From Burkholderia contaminans (GTDB lineage Bacteria; Pseudomonadota; Gammaproteobacteria; Burkholderiales; Burkholderiaceae), in the NCBI RefSeq assembly GCF_029633825.1, contig NZ_CP090641.1, positions 2,790,001 through 2,854,000 on the forward strand: 64,000 nucleotides of DNA, written 5' to 3'. Each line of letters opens with the position of its first letter. Positions within the stretch are counted from its first letter, which is position 1. The translations under genes and the position numbers were made by a program. The notes beneath the pieces are model-generated. The model ran no database searches. It was not told the origin of the DNA and saw nothing but the letters and a program-made list of their open reading frames with translations. Of this stretch, positions 9,888 to 18,385 are shown piece after piece.

Positions 9888-10864
9888 CATTTGTGCGGCC
9901 GAACTTCGCTCGGGCCCGCGCGGCGTTCCAGCGACGGCGGGCGCGTGTCGAGTGCGGGCGCGTCGTGATCGGGCGCGTGGCCGTGCTGCACGAAGAATTG
10001 CCGGTATGCGCCGGGCGTCATCCCGCGTGCGGCGAGGAACTGGCGATTGAAGTTCGCGGCATTCGGAATGCCGCAGCGCGCAGCCACGGTCGCGATCGGC
10101 CAGTCGGTGCCGACGAGATGACGGCACGCGTGCGCGAGCCGCAGCCGCTGCACGTAGCGGCCGACGCTTTCGCCAAGGTGCCGGACAAACAGGCGCTGCA
10201 AGGTGCGTTCGGACATGTGCGCGGTGGCGGCGAGCGCGTCGATGCGCAACGGTTCGTGGAAGTGCCGGTCGATCGCGTCGAGCACGCGGTCGAGGCGTTC
10301 GGCTTCGGGGGCGGCGACGTTGGCGGGCGGTGTCGTACCGTCGGCCCGGTCGTATGCATGCGCGGTGGCGAGCGGTTCACCGCCGGCTTCCGCGAGATCG
10401 GCGAGCGTGTCGAGTGCGGCCGCGAGCCGTGTGCGTGGCGACGGATCGAGCAACTGCGGCAGCCGTGCGCGCATCGCACGGGCCGCGTCGGTGTCGAAGC
10501 GCAGGCCCGGTGAGGCACGCCGCAGCAGCGAGCGCAGCGCTGCGTATTCGGGGCAACAGTCGGCCAGACGCCGCGCCCAGTCGCCGTCGAACCAGATGAC
10601 GAGCGCGACTTCGGGGGCATCGCGATCGATGCGTGCATTCGACGACCAGGTATGCGGCAGGTTGGGCGGCACGAGCACCAGGTCATCGTCCGCGTAGTGC
10701 GCGACGTGATCGCCGATGAAGCGCCGGCCACGGCTGTTGAGCGTCAGCGTCAGCTCGTATTCGGGATGGCGATGCCATTCGAATGGAATGCGCGCGAGCT
10801 GACGGTGATATATGCGGATCGAACAGCCGGAGGCGAACGTCACGTGCTCGTACTGCGGTTTCAT
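9887..10864 (-). CDS. AraC-family transcriptional regulator with N-terminal cupin domain
   Basis: A 325-residue regulator starting at the ATG at 10864; upstream in-frame sequence is rejected because the expected cupin start MKPQYEHVTF follows it. The N-terminal sensor has FEWHRHPEYELTLTL and DDLVLVPPNLPHTW, typical of AraC-type cupins. The C-terminal DNA-binding half has two helix-turn-helix motifs (IDALAATAHMSERTLQRLFVR and IATVAARCGIPNAANFNRQFLAARGMTPGAYR). It is divergent from the VOC gene across 71 bases, which it may regulate. The inducer is unknown. Confidence 0.9.
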   Translation of the reverse strand: MKPQYEHVTFASGCSIRIYHRQLARIPFEWHRHPEYELTLTLNSRGRRFIGDHVAHYADDDLVLVPPNLPHTWSSNARIDRDAPEVALVIWFDGDWARRLADCCPEYAALRSLLRRASPGLRFDTDAARAMRARLPQLLDPSPRTRLAAALDTLADLAEAGGEPLATAHAYDRADGTTPPANVAAPEAERLDRVLDAIDRHFHEPLRIDALAATAHMSERTLQRLFVRHLGESVGRYVQRLRLAHACRHLVGTDWPIATVAARCGIPNAANFNRQFLAARGMTPGAYRQFFVQHGHAPDHDAPALDTRPPSLERRAGPSEVRPHK

Positions 10865-10935
10865 CGCGGCCTCCGGAGGGAGCCGGCATCGCGCCGTGGC
10901 ATGATCGTGAGCGATCGTCACGAAGGAGCGATGCC

Positions 10936-11325
10936 ATGTTTTCACATGTTTGCGTGGGGGTGACCGATACTTCGCGCGCCTACGATTTCTACGCGCCGCT
11001 GTTCGCGGAACTCGGGCTGCGCCTGAAATTCCGCGAGCCGGACGGCTGGTCGGGCTGGATGCCGGCCGACGCCGACCGGCCGCTGTTCTTCTTCGGCCAC
11101 CCGCTCGACGGCCGCGCGCCCGAACCGGGCAATGGCCACACGATCGCGTTCGATGCGCCGACCCGCGCACACGTCGATCGCTGCCACGCGCTCGCGCTGC
11201 GTCATGGCGGCACCTGCGAAGGGCCGCCGGGCCTGCGGCCGCACTATCACCGCGACTACTACGGCGCGTATTTCCACGATCCGGACGGCAACAAGCTGTG
11301 CGTGGTCTGCCATCGCCCGGCGTGA
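10936..11325 (+). CDS. VOC-family (glyoxalase/dioxygenase fold) protein
   Basis: A 129-residue single-unit vicinal-oxygen-chelate protein: MFSHVCVGVTDTSRAYDFYAPLF at the N terminus and GAYFHDPDGNKLCVVCH at the C terminus are the two beta-alpha-beta-beta-beta modules, with candidate metal ligands H4, H72-like in GNGHTIAFD and the late FHDPDGN segment. The ATG at 10936 is in frame; one five bases earlier is not. It is divergent from an AraC regulator. The reaction is unassigned; lactoylglutathione-lyase-like and thiol-modifying roles are both possible for this fold. Confidence 0.85.
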   Translation: MFSHVCVGVTDTSRAYDFYAPLFAELGLRLKFREPDGWSGWMPADADRPLFFFGHPLDGRAPEPGNGHTIAFDAPTRAHVDRCHALALRHGGTCEGPPGLRPHYHRDYYGAYFHDPDGNKLCVVCHRPA

Positions 11326-11435
11326 CCTACGGTTGTCAGGATTGTATCGACAGTTGGCCGGATAGTGGTAATCGAGGTCGCGTGCCGGCCGTACGCTGAC
11401 AGCACATCACGACACCTGTCAGCGAGGAGACCACG

Positions 11436-12686
11436 ATGCAACTGACGATTGACGACCTGCCTGCCGCGATTCGCGACGCGAAAAGGGCGCTGCGCGCCGA
11501 CCTGCCCGGTTATGCGGCCACGTTTCGCGAGCTGGAGGGCGATATCGCGCGGCAGGTCGACGTGATTCGCCGTGCGCATGCGCATGGTCGTGACGTCATT
11601 CCGGTGGTGCCGTTCGCGGACATAGCGGGCGGGACGGTCGATCCGCGCGCGATCGCCGCGATCCGCACGCATGGCGCGGTCGTGATCCGTGGCGTGTTCG
11701 ACCCCCGGCAGGCGCGCGACTGGAACGACGAGATCGGTGCCTACCTGGACGCGAACCGCTTCACCGACCGGTTGCACGCACGTGCCGAGGACCGCTATTT
11801 CGGCAACCTCGCGTCGGGCAAGCCGCAGATCTACGGCGTCTACTGGTCGAAGCCGCAGGTGGCTGCGCGCCAGTCACCGGCACTGACCCGGGCGCGCGTG
11901 TTCCTGAACCGCCTGTGGCGGCACGCGGACGGCGGCCGCACGCACTTCGATCCCGACCAGGTGCCGGCCTATGCGGACCGGATTCGCCGCCGCCCGCCCG
12001 GCTCGACGTCGCTCGGGCTGTCACCGCATGTCGACGGCGGTTCGGTCGAACGCTGGCTTGGCGCGAATTTCCGGCAGGTCTACCGTCACGTGCTGGCCGG
12101 CCGCTGGCGCGACTACGACCCGTTCGATGCGGCGTTCCGTCCCGATGTCGAGGAGATTCCGTCGCCGGCCGTGTGCTCGATGTTCCGCACGTTCCAGGGC
12201 TGGACCGCACTGACGCCGCAGGGGCCCGGCGACGGTACGCTGCAGTTGATCCCGGTTGCGAACGCGATGGCCTACGTCGTCCTGCGGGCGCTGCAGGACG
12301 ACGTGGCCGACGACGACCTGTGCGGCGCGCGCCCGGGCCGCGCGCTGTCGATCCGGCCCGAATGGCACGCGCTGCTGCTCGACGCGCTGGTGCCGATCCC
12401 GCACATGGAGCCGGGCGACGCGGTGTTCTGGCACGGCGACGTCGTGCACGCGGTCGAGGATGCGCACCGCGGCAGCGGCGACAGCAACGTGATGTACATC
12501 GCGGCCGCGCCCGGTTGCGCGAAGAACGACGCGTACCTGCAGCGCCAGCGCGCTGCGTTCCTGCGCGGCGAGAGCCCGCCCGATTTCCCGGCCGATCATT
12601 TCGAGGTCGAATTCGACGGGCGCGGCGGGGAGGGCGATCTCACGGCGCTCGGCCGTTCGCAGATGGGGTTCGGGGCGGGCGTATAG
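11436..12686 (+). CDS. DUF1479 (YbiU-like) putative 2-oxoglutarate/Fe(II)-type oxygenase
   Basis: A 416-residue protein matching the DUF1479/YbiU family. It has a double-stranded beta-helix signature: LSPHVDGGSVERW in the middle (His-x-Asp metal pair) and FWHGDVVHAVEDAH about 200 residues later, which supplies the distal His, followed by an Arg-containing PGCAKNDAYLQRQRAAF region. An AGGAG ribosome site precedes the ATG. The substrate is unknown; family members are often described only as hypothetical. It is a stand-alone gene with a GC-rich 3' gap before the dimethylargininase-like gene. Confidence 0.82.
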   Translation: MQLTIDDLPAAIRDAKRALRADLPGYAATFRELEGDIARQVDVIRRAHAHGRDVIPVVPFADIAGGTVDPRAIAAIRTHGAVVIRGVFDPRQARDWNDEIGAYLDANRFTDRLHARAEDRYFGNLASGKPQIYGVYWSKPQVAARQSPALTRARVFLNRLWRHADGGRTHFDPDQVPAYADRIRRRPPGSTSLGLSPHVDGGSVERWLGANFRQVYRHVLAGRWRDYDPFDAAFRPDVEEIPSPAVCSMFRTFQGWTALTPQGPGDGTLQLIPVANAMAYVVLRALQDDVADDDLCGARPGRALSIRPEWHALLLDALVPIPHMEPGDAVFWHGDVVHAVEDAHRGSGDSNVMYIAAAPGCAKNDAYLQRQRAAFLRGESPPDFPADHFEVEFDGRGGEGDLTALGRSQMGFGAGV

Positions 12687-12805
12687 CAAGCGCACCGCAC
12701 GTGAAAGCGGCGGGTCGCCGGGCGGCGAACGGCGGGCTGCCGAATCCGCTGCGTGACGCGTGCAATTCGACGCAATCGGCTGTCGGCGCAGCCGAAATCG
12801 ACGCG

Positions 12806-12817
12806 AATTGCGCAATT
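12806..12817. promoter_or_regulatory. 12-bp palindrome upstream of the dimethylargininase-like gene
   Basis: AATTGCGCAATT is a perfect palindrome, partly overlapping a second inverted-repeat pair (GCAATTCG at 12762-12769 and CGAATTGC at 12804-12811). A GATAAT hexamer, a possible -10, lies at 12826-12831, so the palindrome falls near the -35 region. The nearby lrp gene makes an Lrp-type operator plausible. Confidence 0.5.
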
Positions 12818-12895
12818 TGGCTTCCGATAATGGTCCGGACACAACGCAGCCGCCCCGTGTGAAGCACGGGTGTGGCGCTGACCATGGAGGAGTCG

Positions 12896-13654
12896 ATGCA
12901 ATTCACGCAAGCGATCGTTCGCCGTCCCGCGCCGTCCTGTGGCGCGGGCCTGACCACGGCCGAACTCGGCGCGCCCGATTACGACAAGACGCTCACCCAG
13001 TTCCACGCATACTGCGAAGCGCTGCGCATGCTCGGCGTCGCGCTGACCGAACTGCCGCCGCTGGAGGCCTTTCCCGATTCGCACTTCGTGGAGGACACCG
13101 CGGTCGTGACGCCCGAATTCGCGGTGATCACGCGCCCTGGTGCGCCGGCGCGGCGGGGCGAGACGGTGCATATCGAAGCGGCGCTGGCCGCGCATCGCGA
13201 CCTGCTGCCGATGCAGGACGGCCGTCTCGACGGCGGCGACGTGATGCAGGTCGGCAAGCGCTTCTACATCGGCCTGACGGGCCGCACCGACGCCGATGGT
13301 ATCGCCGCATTCGAATCGCTCGTGTCGCGCTACGACTATTCGGTCGTCGCGGTGCCGGTGGGCGCCGGCCTGCATCTCAAGTCGGTCGTCAACGCGCTCG
13401 GCGACGACACGCTGCTCGTGACCGAAGCGCTGGCCGCGCATCCGGCCTTCGCCGACTATCGCCGGATCGCGATCTCGGCCGCCGACGAATACGCGGGCAA
13501 CACGCTGCGCGTGAACGGCACGCTGATCACCCCGGCCGGCTACCCGCGCGTGCACGACGCGATCGCGTCGCTCGGGTTGCCGCTGCACGTGATCGATACG
13601 AGCGAGTTCCGCAAGATGGACGGCGGCCTGACCTGCCTGTCGCTGCGGTTCTAG
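12896..13654 (+). CDS. dimethylargininase-like hydrolase (amidinotransferase superfamily)
   Basis: Likely hydrolyses NG,NG-dimethylarginine or a related guanidino compound to citrulline. The 252-residue protein has the pentein-fold motifs: DSHFVEDTAVV (acidic catalytic pair) near residue 61, RLDGGDVMQVGKRFYIGLTGRT, the catalytic His in GAGLHLKSVV, and the near-terminal nucleophile Cys in MDGGLTCLSLRF. I prefer the ATG at 12896 because GGAGGAG lies just upstream; an in-frame ATG at 12872 has none. It is followed by lrp and an amino-acid permease, which suggests a regulated arginine-derivative or amino-acid uptake and breakdown set. Confidence 0.87.
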   Translation: MQFTQAIVRRPAPSCGAGLTTAELGAPDYDKTLTQFHAYCEALRMLGVALTELPPLEAFPDSHFVEDTAVVTPEFAVITRPGAPARRGETVHIEAALAAHRDLLPMQDGRLDGGDVMQVGKRFYIGLTGRTDADGIAAFESLVSRYDYSVVAVPVGAGLHLKSVVNALGDDTLLVTEALAAHPAFADYRRIAISAADEYAGNTLRVNGTLITPAGYPRVHDAIASLGLPLHVIDTSEFRKMDGGLTCLSLRF

Positions 13655-13696
13655 CCGATTGGCGCGCGGCCGCTTCGGCCGGATAATGTGGCCCCC

Positions 13697-13721
13697 GCGC
13701 GGAACAGGAGACGTTCCGCGC
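13697..13721. promoter_or_regulatory. 9-bp inverted repeat in the lrp leader
   Basis: GCGCGGAAC / GTTCCGCGC arms separated by AGGAGAC, placed just downstream of a GATAAT hexamer (13682-13687) and 32 bases before the lrp start. It could be an autoregulatory operator or a 5'UTR hairpin; the loop itself contains a Shine-Dalgarno-like AGGAG. Confidence 0.45.
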
Positions 13722-13752
13722 ACCAGCCACGACCCGACCGGAGCGAACGCGG

Positions 13753-14217
13753 ATGACCGACAAGAAGATGCAGCTCGACAAGATCGATCTCCGGATCCTC
13801 GACATCCTGCGCACCGACGGGCGGATTTCCTACCGGAAGCTGTCCGAGCTCGTGAACCTCACGCCGCGGCCGTGCCAGGCGCGCGTGGAGCGGCTCGAGG
13901 CGCTTGGGGTGATCGAAGGGTACCGCGCGGTGATCAAGGCGCCGCGCGCGACCAAGCCGATCGTCGTGATCGCGCAGGTCACGCTGGCCGACCACGGGCG
14001 TTCGCAGGCGCCGTTCGAGGACGACATGCGAGCGAATCCGGCCGTGCTCGATTGCTGGCTCGTCAGCGGCACGTTCGATTTTCTCGTGCGGCTCGCGTGC
14101 GAGGATCTCGACGAGTACCGGCGAATCGCGAACGCATGGCTGGAAAGCCCGCGTTTCCGGATCGAGAAGATCGTGACGACGGCCGAACTGCAGGCGATCA
14201 AGCGCAGCATCGTGTGA
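13753..14217 (+). CDS. Lrp/AsnC-family transcriptional regulator
   Basis: A 154-residue regulator with the classic layout: a helix-turn-helix (LDKIDLRILDILRTDGRISY, then RKLSELVNLTPRPCQARVERL) and a RAM effector domain (VIEGYRAVIK, then FDDM-like FEDDMRANPAVLDCWLVSGTFDFLVRLAC, and a closing VTTAELQAIKRSIV). It lies between the dimethylargininase-like gene and an amino-acid permease on the same strand and probably senses an amino acid and controls one or both. Confidence 0.92.
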   Translation: MTDKKMQLDKIDLRILDILRTDGRISYRKLSELVNLTPRPCQARVERLEALGVIEGYRAVIKAPRATKPIVVIAQVTLADHGRSQAPFEDDMRANPAVLDCWLVSGTFDFLVRLACEDLDEYRRIANAWLESPRFRIEKIVTTAELQAIKRSIV

Positions 14218-14310
14218 TGCGGCCGGCCGGGGCAGGCCGGTTTCGACGCGAATGACCGGGGCTAACGATCTGCATTCCGAATCAAATCGTCAGGCTCCAA
14301 TCGAACCAGG

Positions 14311-15852
14311 ATGAACACTATGGATGCTTTGCAAGCGGCGGCGGAGACGGCCGCACCGTCCGGAACGACGCTCAAGCGGCGTCTGCAGGGCCGCCACATC
14401 GCGATGATCGCGATCGGCGGCTCGATCGGCACGGGGTTGTTCGTCGCGTCGGGTGCGTCGGTCGCGCAGGCGGGGCCGGGCGGGGCAATCGCCGCGTATA
14501 TCGCGATCGGGATGATGGTGTACTTCGTCGTCACGGGCCTGGGCGAGATGGCCGCGCTGATGCCGGTATCGGGCTCGTTCGCGATCTACGGCGAGAAGTA
14601 CGTCGACGAAGGCTTCGGCGTCGCGCTCGGCTGGACCTACTGGTACAGCTGGGCCGTGACGATCGCGATCGAGCTGGTCGCCGCGCAGATCGTGATGCGC
14701 TACTGGTTTCCGACCATACCCGGCATCTGGTGGGGCGCGGGTTTCCTCGTGCTGATCTTCCTGCTGAATACGCTGTCGGTGCGCGGCTTCGGCGAATCCG
14801 AATACTGGTTCTCGCTGATCAAGGTCGTCACCGTGGTCGCGTTCATCGCGGCCGGGCTGCTGATCGCTGCGGGCCTGATCGGGAACGGGCATCCGGTCGG
14901 CTTGCGCAACTTCACGACGGGCGATGCGCCGTTCGTCGGCGGGGTGCACGCGATGATGAGCGTCGCGCTGATCGCGGGCTTCTCGTTTCTCGGCACCGAG
15001 CTGGTCGGGATCACGGCAGGCGAATCGGAAAACCCGCGCAAGACGATCCCGCGTGCGGTGAAGCAGATCTTCTGGCGGATCATGCTGTTCTACGTGTTCG
15101 CGATCTTCGTGATCGGGCTGCTGGTGCCGTACACGGATCCGAACCTGCTGAAGAGCGACGTGACCGACATCGGCGTGAGCCCGTTCACACTGGTGTTCAG
15201 CCACGCGGGATTCCGGCTCGCGGCCGGCGCGATGAATCTCGTGATCCTGACGGCCGTGCTGTCGGCCGGCAATTCCGGGACTTACGCGGCCACGCGGATG
15301 CTGTACAACCTCGCCGCGGAAGGGCGCGCGCCGGCGATGTTCGCGACGTTGTCGCCGGGCGGCGTGCCGCGCAACGCGCTGTACGCGACGATGGCCGTCG
15401 GCGGGCTGTGCTTCCTCACGTCGCTGACCAACAACCAGAGCATCTATCTGTGGCTGCTGAATACGGTCGGCATCACCGGCTTCATCGCGTGGCTCGGCAT
15501 CGCGGTCTGCCATTACCGGTTCCGCAAAGGGTTCCTGAAGCAGGGCTACCGGCTCGATCAGCTGCCGTACCGCGCGAAATGGTTCCCGTTCGGGCCGCTG
15601 TTCGCGATCGCGATCTGCATCGTGATTTCGCTCGGGCAGGATTACCAGGCGTTCTTCGCGGCCCGCATCGACTGGATGGAAGTGCTGTCGATCTACGTGT
15701 GGATTCCGCTGTTCGTCGCGATCTGGTGGGCGTATCGCCGTGCGCGCAAGAGTCGGCTCGTGCGCTACGAGGAGATGGACATCGGGCCGTGGCTGACGCG
15801 TTCGGTCGAGGCCGTCGATGCAGCGGCCACGCAGCACGGGCAGTCGCACTGA
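14311..15852 (+). CDS. amino-acid permease (APC superfamily, LysP/AAT-like)
   Basis: A 513-residue inner-membrane transporter with 12 predicted helices. Family signatures: LKRRLQGRHIAMIAIGGSIGTGLFVASG (first helix, with the unwound GSIGTG substrate motif), GEMAALMPVSGSFAIYGEKYVDEGFG, FSFLGTELVGITAGESENPRKTIPRAVKQ. The last is the conserved APC segment on helix 6 and the following loop. Overall it resembles lysine-type or basic/neutral amino-acid permeases; the substrate is not provable from sequence. The ATG at 14317 is an alternative start. It lies 93 bases after lrp. Confidence 0.9.
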   Translation: MNTMDALQAAAETAAPSGTTLKRRLQGRHIAMIAIGGSIGTGLFVASGASVAQAGPGGAIAAYIAIGMMVYFVVTGLGEMAALMPVSGSFAIYGEKYVDEGFGVALGWTYWYSWAVTIAIELVAAQIVMRYWFPTIPGIWWGAGFLVLIFLLNTLSVRGFGESEYWFSLIKVVTVVAFIAAGLLIAAGLIGNGHPVGLRNFTTGDAPFVGGVHAMMSVALIAGFSFLGTELVGITAGESENPRKTIPRAVKQIFWRIMLFYVFAIFVIGLLVPYTDPNLLKSDVTDIGVSPFTLVFSHAGFRLAAGAMNLVILTAVLSAGNSGTYAATRMLYNLAAEGRAPAMFATLSPGGVPRNALYATMAVGGLCFLTSLTNNQSIYLWLLNTVGITGFIAWLGIAVCHYRFRKGFLKQGYRLDQLPYRAKWFPFGPLFAIAICIVISLGQDYQAFFAARIDWMEVLSIYVWIPLFVAIWWAYRRARKSRLVRYEEMDIGPWLTRSVEAVDAAATQHGQSH

Positions 15853-15954
15853 CTGCCTGGTATCGAAAGCGCGGTAACGCGGGCCGGCCGTGTCGTACGG
15901 CCGGCGCCGATGCGGCGGCGGCCGTGCACGAAGCGGCACGGATGCCGTTCGCCG

Positions 15955-16680
15955 CTACTTGTCCAGCTCCGGATAGTGCCGGAAGATACCCATGTCGTTG
16001 AACGGAATGCGACGTTCCGACTCGAGATAGCGCGCGACAGGCGGATGCAGCGCAACGCGATCATGCAGTGCAACCAGCGCCGCGATCTTCCGCTCCGCAC
16101 GCTTCATCGCTTTCGGAAACGCGTAGCGCAGGCCCTCGATCAACTGGAACATCGACAGGTCCGCATAGCTGAGTGCGTTGCCGGCGAGGTAGCCGCTCTT
16201 GTGCGGATTCTGGTCGAGTACGCGCTCGAAGTAACCGAGGAATTTCGGCAGCCGGTTTTCCAGGAAATCGGCCGCACGCTCGGCGGCTTCCGCCTGCTGA
16301 TCCTCATAGTAGAGGCCGCTTGCGATCGGATGATGCGTGTCGTGGATCTCGGTGACGAAATCGGCGACGGTCAACTGAAGCTGGTGCACCCACAGCCGGC
16401 CGGCTTCGTCGTCGGGCGTGAGCCCGAGCCGCGCGCCGAGAAACAGCAGGATGTTCGCGGTCTGCCCGACGACGACGTCGCCGGCCTTCAGGAACGGCGG
16501 CGCGAACGGCACGCATTCCGCCTTCGTGCTGTCCATCATGCGCATCATTGCCGGCACACCCATGCCGCGCCCCGATTCACGTGCGACGTCGACATAGTCG
16601 GCTTCGGCCGCTTCGAGTGCGAGCCGCACGTACTCGCCTCGGCCCTGGATCTCGGGCCAGTAATACAGTTCGTATCGCAT
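15955..16680 (-). CDS. glutathione S-transferase family protein
   Basis: A 241-residue cytosolic GST-like protein. The N-terminal thioredoxin-like half begins MRYELYYWPEIQGRGEYVRLALEAA, where the early Tyr residues and the QGRGE segment match GST classes that activate glutathione with Tyr. The C-terminal helical half contains SGYLAGNALSYADLSMFQLIEGL, the conserved N-capping box. The long gap-free C-terminal ending is normal. Its function is probably detoxification. It is followed upstream on the same strand, 128 bases away, by the cupin gene. Confidence 0.88.
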   Translation of the reverse strand: MRYELYYWPEIQGRGEYVRLALEAAEADYVDVARESGRGMGVPAMMRMMDSTKAECVPFAPPFLKAGDVVVGQTANILLFLGARLGLTPDDEAGRLWVHQLQLTVADFVTEIHDTHHPIASGLYYEDQQAEAAERAADFLENRLPKFLGYFERVLDQNPHKSGYLAGNALSYADLSMFQLIEGLRYAFPKAMKRAERKIAALVALHDRVALHPPVARYLESERRIPFNDMGIFRHYPELDK

Positions 16681-16808
16681 GCTGTTTTCCCGTTCGTTGA
16701 ACCGGCTGCCACCGGCATCGTGACGACCGGGCGGCCACGCGTCGCGGGCCACCCGCTGCGAATAGACAGTCTAGGCGATCGCAGGAAAAGTGCCGCGTGC
16801 GTCGTGCG

Positions 16809-17132
16809 TTACGCGCCGCGCTCGCCGCCTTCGGGGCCGTAGAAGAACACCCACGTCGAGAAGTCGTCGGAGAAGCCGACGAAGCGGTGCGCAGCGTGTG
16901 CCGGGACGAACAGTACGTCACCGGCCGCGACTTCGCATTCGCGGCCGTCGACGACGAAGCGCGACGTGCCCGTGGCGATCGCGTAGACCTCGTCGCGCGT
17001 ATGCGGCTTCTGCTTGTCGTCGATGCTTGGCCGGTACAGCTCGACGTCGAGCGTACCGTGGCGAAACAGCGTCGTGAACAGCGTGCCTTCATCGTCGAGG
17101 CGGGCGAGCGATTCGTTCAGACCGAGCTTCAT
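16809..17132 (-). CDS. small cupin-domain protein
   Basis: A 107-residue single cupin. Motif 1 is seen as KPHTRDEVYAIATGTSRFVVDG and motif 2 as GDVLFVPAHAAHRFVGFSDDFSTW, giving His/Glu/His metal-ligand candidates. These small cupins are enzymes, sugar-binding or sensor proteins, and the sequence does not decide which. Upstream of its start (17133-17537) lie helically spaced GATGAAAC repeats. Confidence 0.83.
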   Translation of the reverse strand: MKLGLNESLARLDDEGTLFTTLFRHGTLDVELYRPSIDDKQKPHTRDEVYAIATGTSRFVVDGRECEVAAGDVLFVPAHAAHRFVGFSDDFSTWVFFYGPEGGERGA

Positions 17133-17251
17133 GGTGAGGGCTCCGGATCCGGATCGTGGGGGCTACGTCAGGCGTTGCGCCATCGTATCTCGAAATCGGG
17201 AGCGCGATGTTCTGCGCCCGACGAGGCGGGCGAATCACGTCGCTCGCCACC

Positions 17252-17311
17252 GATGAAACAGTGCACGCACACGCTCGCCATGGATGAAACGCATGTGTCC
17301 ATCGATGAAAC
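17252..17311. repeat. three GATGAAAC direct repeats, spaced 31 and 21 bp
   Basis: GATGAAAC occurs at 17252-17259, 17283-17290 and 17304-17311. The 31- and 21-base offsets equal about three and two helical turns, so all three face the same side of DNA, as activator or repressor half-sites do. They lie in the 405-base divergent region between the cupin gene and the lipoprotein gene; the rest of that region shows only an AT-rich TTTAATAAA at ~17354 and no gene. Confidence 0.5.
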
Positions 17312-17537
17312 AGCGTGACGATCGTCCGTATTCGATCGACAGGTTCACCGCGATTTAATAAACGCCCACTACGATCGCGCATCGTCAATCGACCGATATG
17401 CAGCGATTCGATTCGAGCGTCGACCCTGCCATCCATCGCTCAACCGCGCGACGCGTCAGGTTGTCGTTTCCCGTGAACCCGCGACTTGCAACGTCGTGAC
17501 CGGCTGCCGGCGTTGCTCGCATCATTTCGTATTTCTC

Positions 17538-18359
17538 ATGAATCGAAACCCGTCGGCTTCTTTACGCAGGAAAATTCTTGCTGCCGCACCCGCGGTTGCC
17601 GTGGCGCCGTTGCTGAGTGCATGCGGCGGTGACGACGTCACGTCGGCGCCCGTCACCGATGCGGCGCTGGCCGCGCAGATGTCCTCGAAGCTCAATGCGC
17701 AGCTCGGCGACGCGGCGACGGTCAATGCGATCGTGCCGGCGCTGACCGACGTCGGCTTCACGTGGGACCGGCCGACCGTGCCGGCCGCGCAGGTCGGCGC
17801 GATCGTCGCGTACAGCTTCGGCAATCGCCCGAATGCGGCAAGCGGCAACACGTCGAGCACCGGCGGCAACCAGACCGCGCTGCCCGACCCGGGGCCCGTC
17901 AACGAAGCGCTCTCGGATGCCGTGTACCGGATTCGCCAGTTGAAACCGGTGAAGGTGTACGCGCAATGGGAGATCGCGCGCTTTCTCGTGTCGAAGTACG
18001 GGATGGGAGCCGACGTGCTGTCGTCGATCGAGCCGGTGATCGCGAGCGATGGCTCGATCGTGTACCTGAGCACGGCCGGCGTCGCGGCCGTGGCCGTGTC
18101 GCGCGCGGGCGGCGCGGCGGCAATGGGCACCGTCGCGGTGGTCGGCCATCGCGACCATGCGAAGCGCTGCATCCAGACCTCGCAGCAGGCGGGCATGAAG
18201 GCCGCCGCGGTGGCCGAGGTGTCGCTGCCGACGATATACGACCCGCAATCGGGCCAGCCGTGGACGCGCAATCGCAGCCTCTATCTCGTGCACGACATGT
18301 ATGCGCAGATGCTTGGCCGCGCGGTGACCGCGACGATGCAGGCGTTCCCGAAGGGCTGA
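17538..18359 (+). CDS. putative lipoprotein, paralogue of the following gene; possibly YdcF/DUF218-like
   Basis: A 273-residue exported protein. The start at 17538 gives MNRNPSASLRRKILAAAPAV and a lipobox LLSAC, so a membrane-anchored lipoprotein. The mature part contains GPVNEALSDAVYRIRQL, VYAQWEIARFLVSKYGM and TVAVVGHRDHAKRC-QTSQQAGMKA. The order recalls YdcF/DUF218 proteins (GxxxxAR...A, SEAxxMaxyLxxxGv, vTsxyHxxRAxxxAxxxG), but this is a weak, by-eye resemblance. It is followed 26 bases later by a clear paralogue. Confidence 0.75.
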   Translation: MNRNPSASLRRKILAAAPAVAVAPLLSACGGDDVTSAPVTDAALAAQMSSKLNAQLGDAATVNAIVPALTDVGFTWDRPTVPAAQVGAIVAYSFGNRPNAASGNTSSTGGNQTALPDPGPVNEALSDAVYRIRQLKPVKVYAQWEIARFLVSKYGMGADVLSSIEPVIASDGSIVYLSTAGVAAVAVSRAGGAAAMGTVAVVGHRDHAKRCIQTSQQAGMKAAAVAEVSLPTIYDPQSGQPWTRNRSLYLVHDMYAQMLGRAVTATMQAFPKG

Positions 18360-18385
18360 CGCCTTCCGCTCCTCACTCGAATCTC

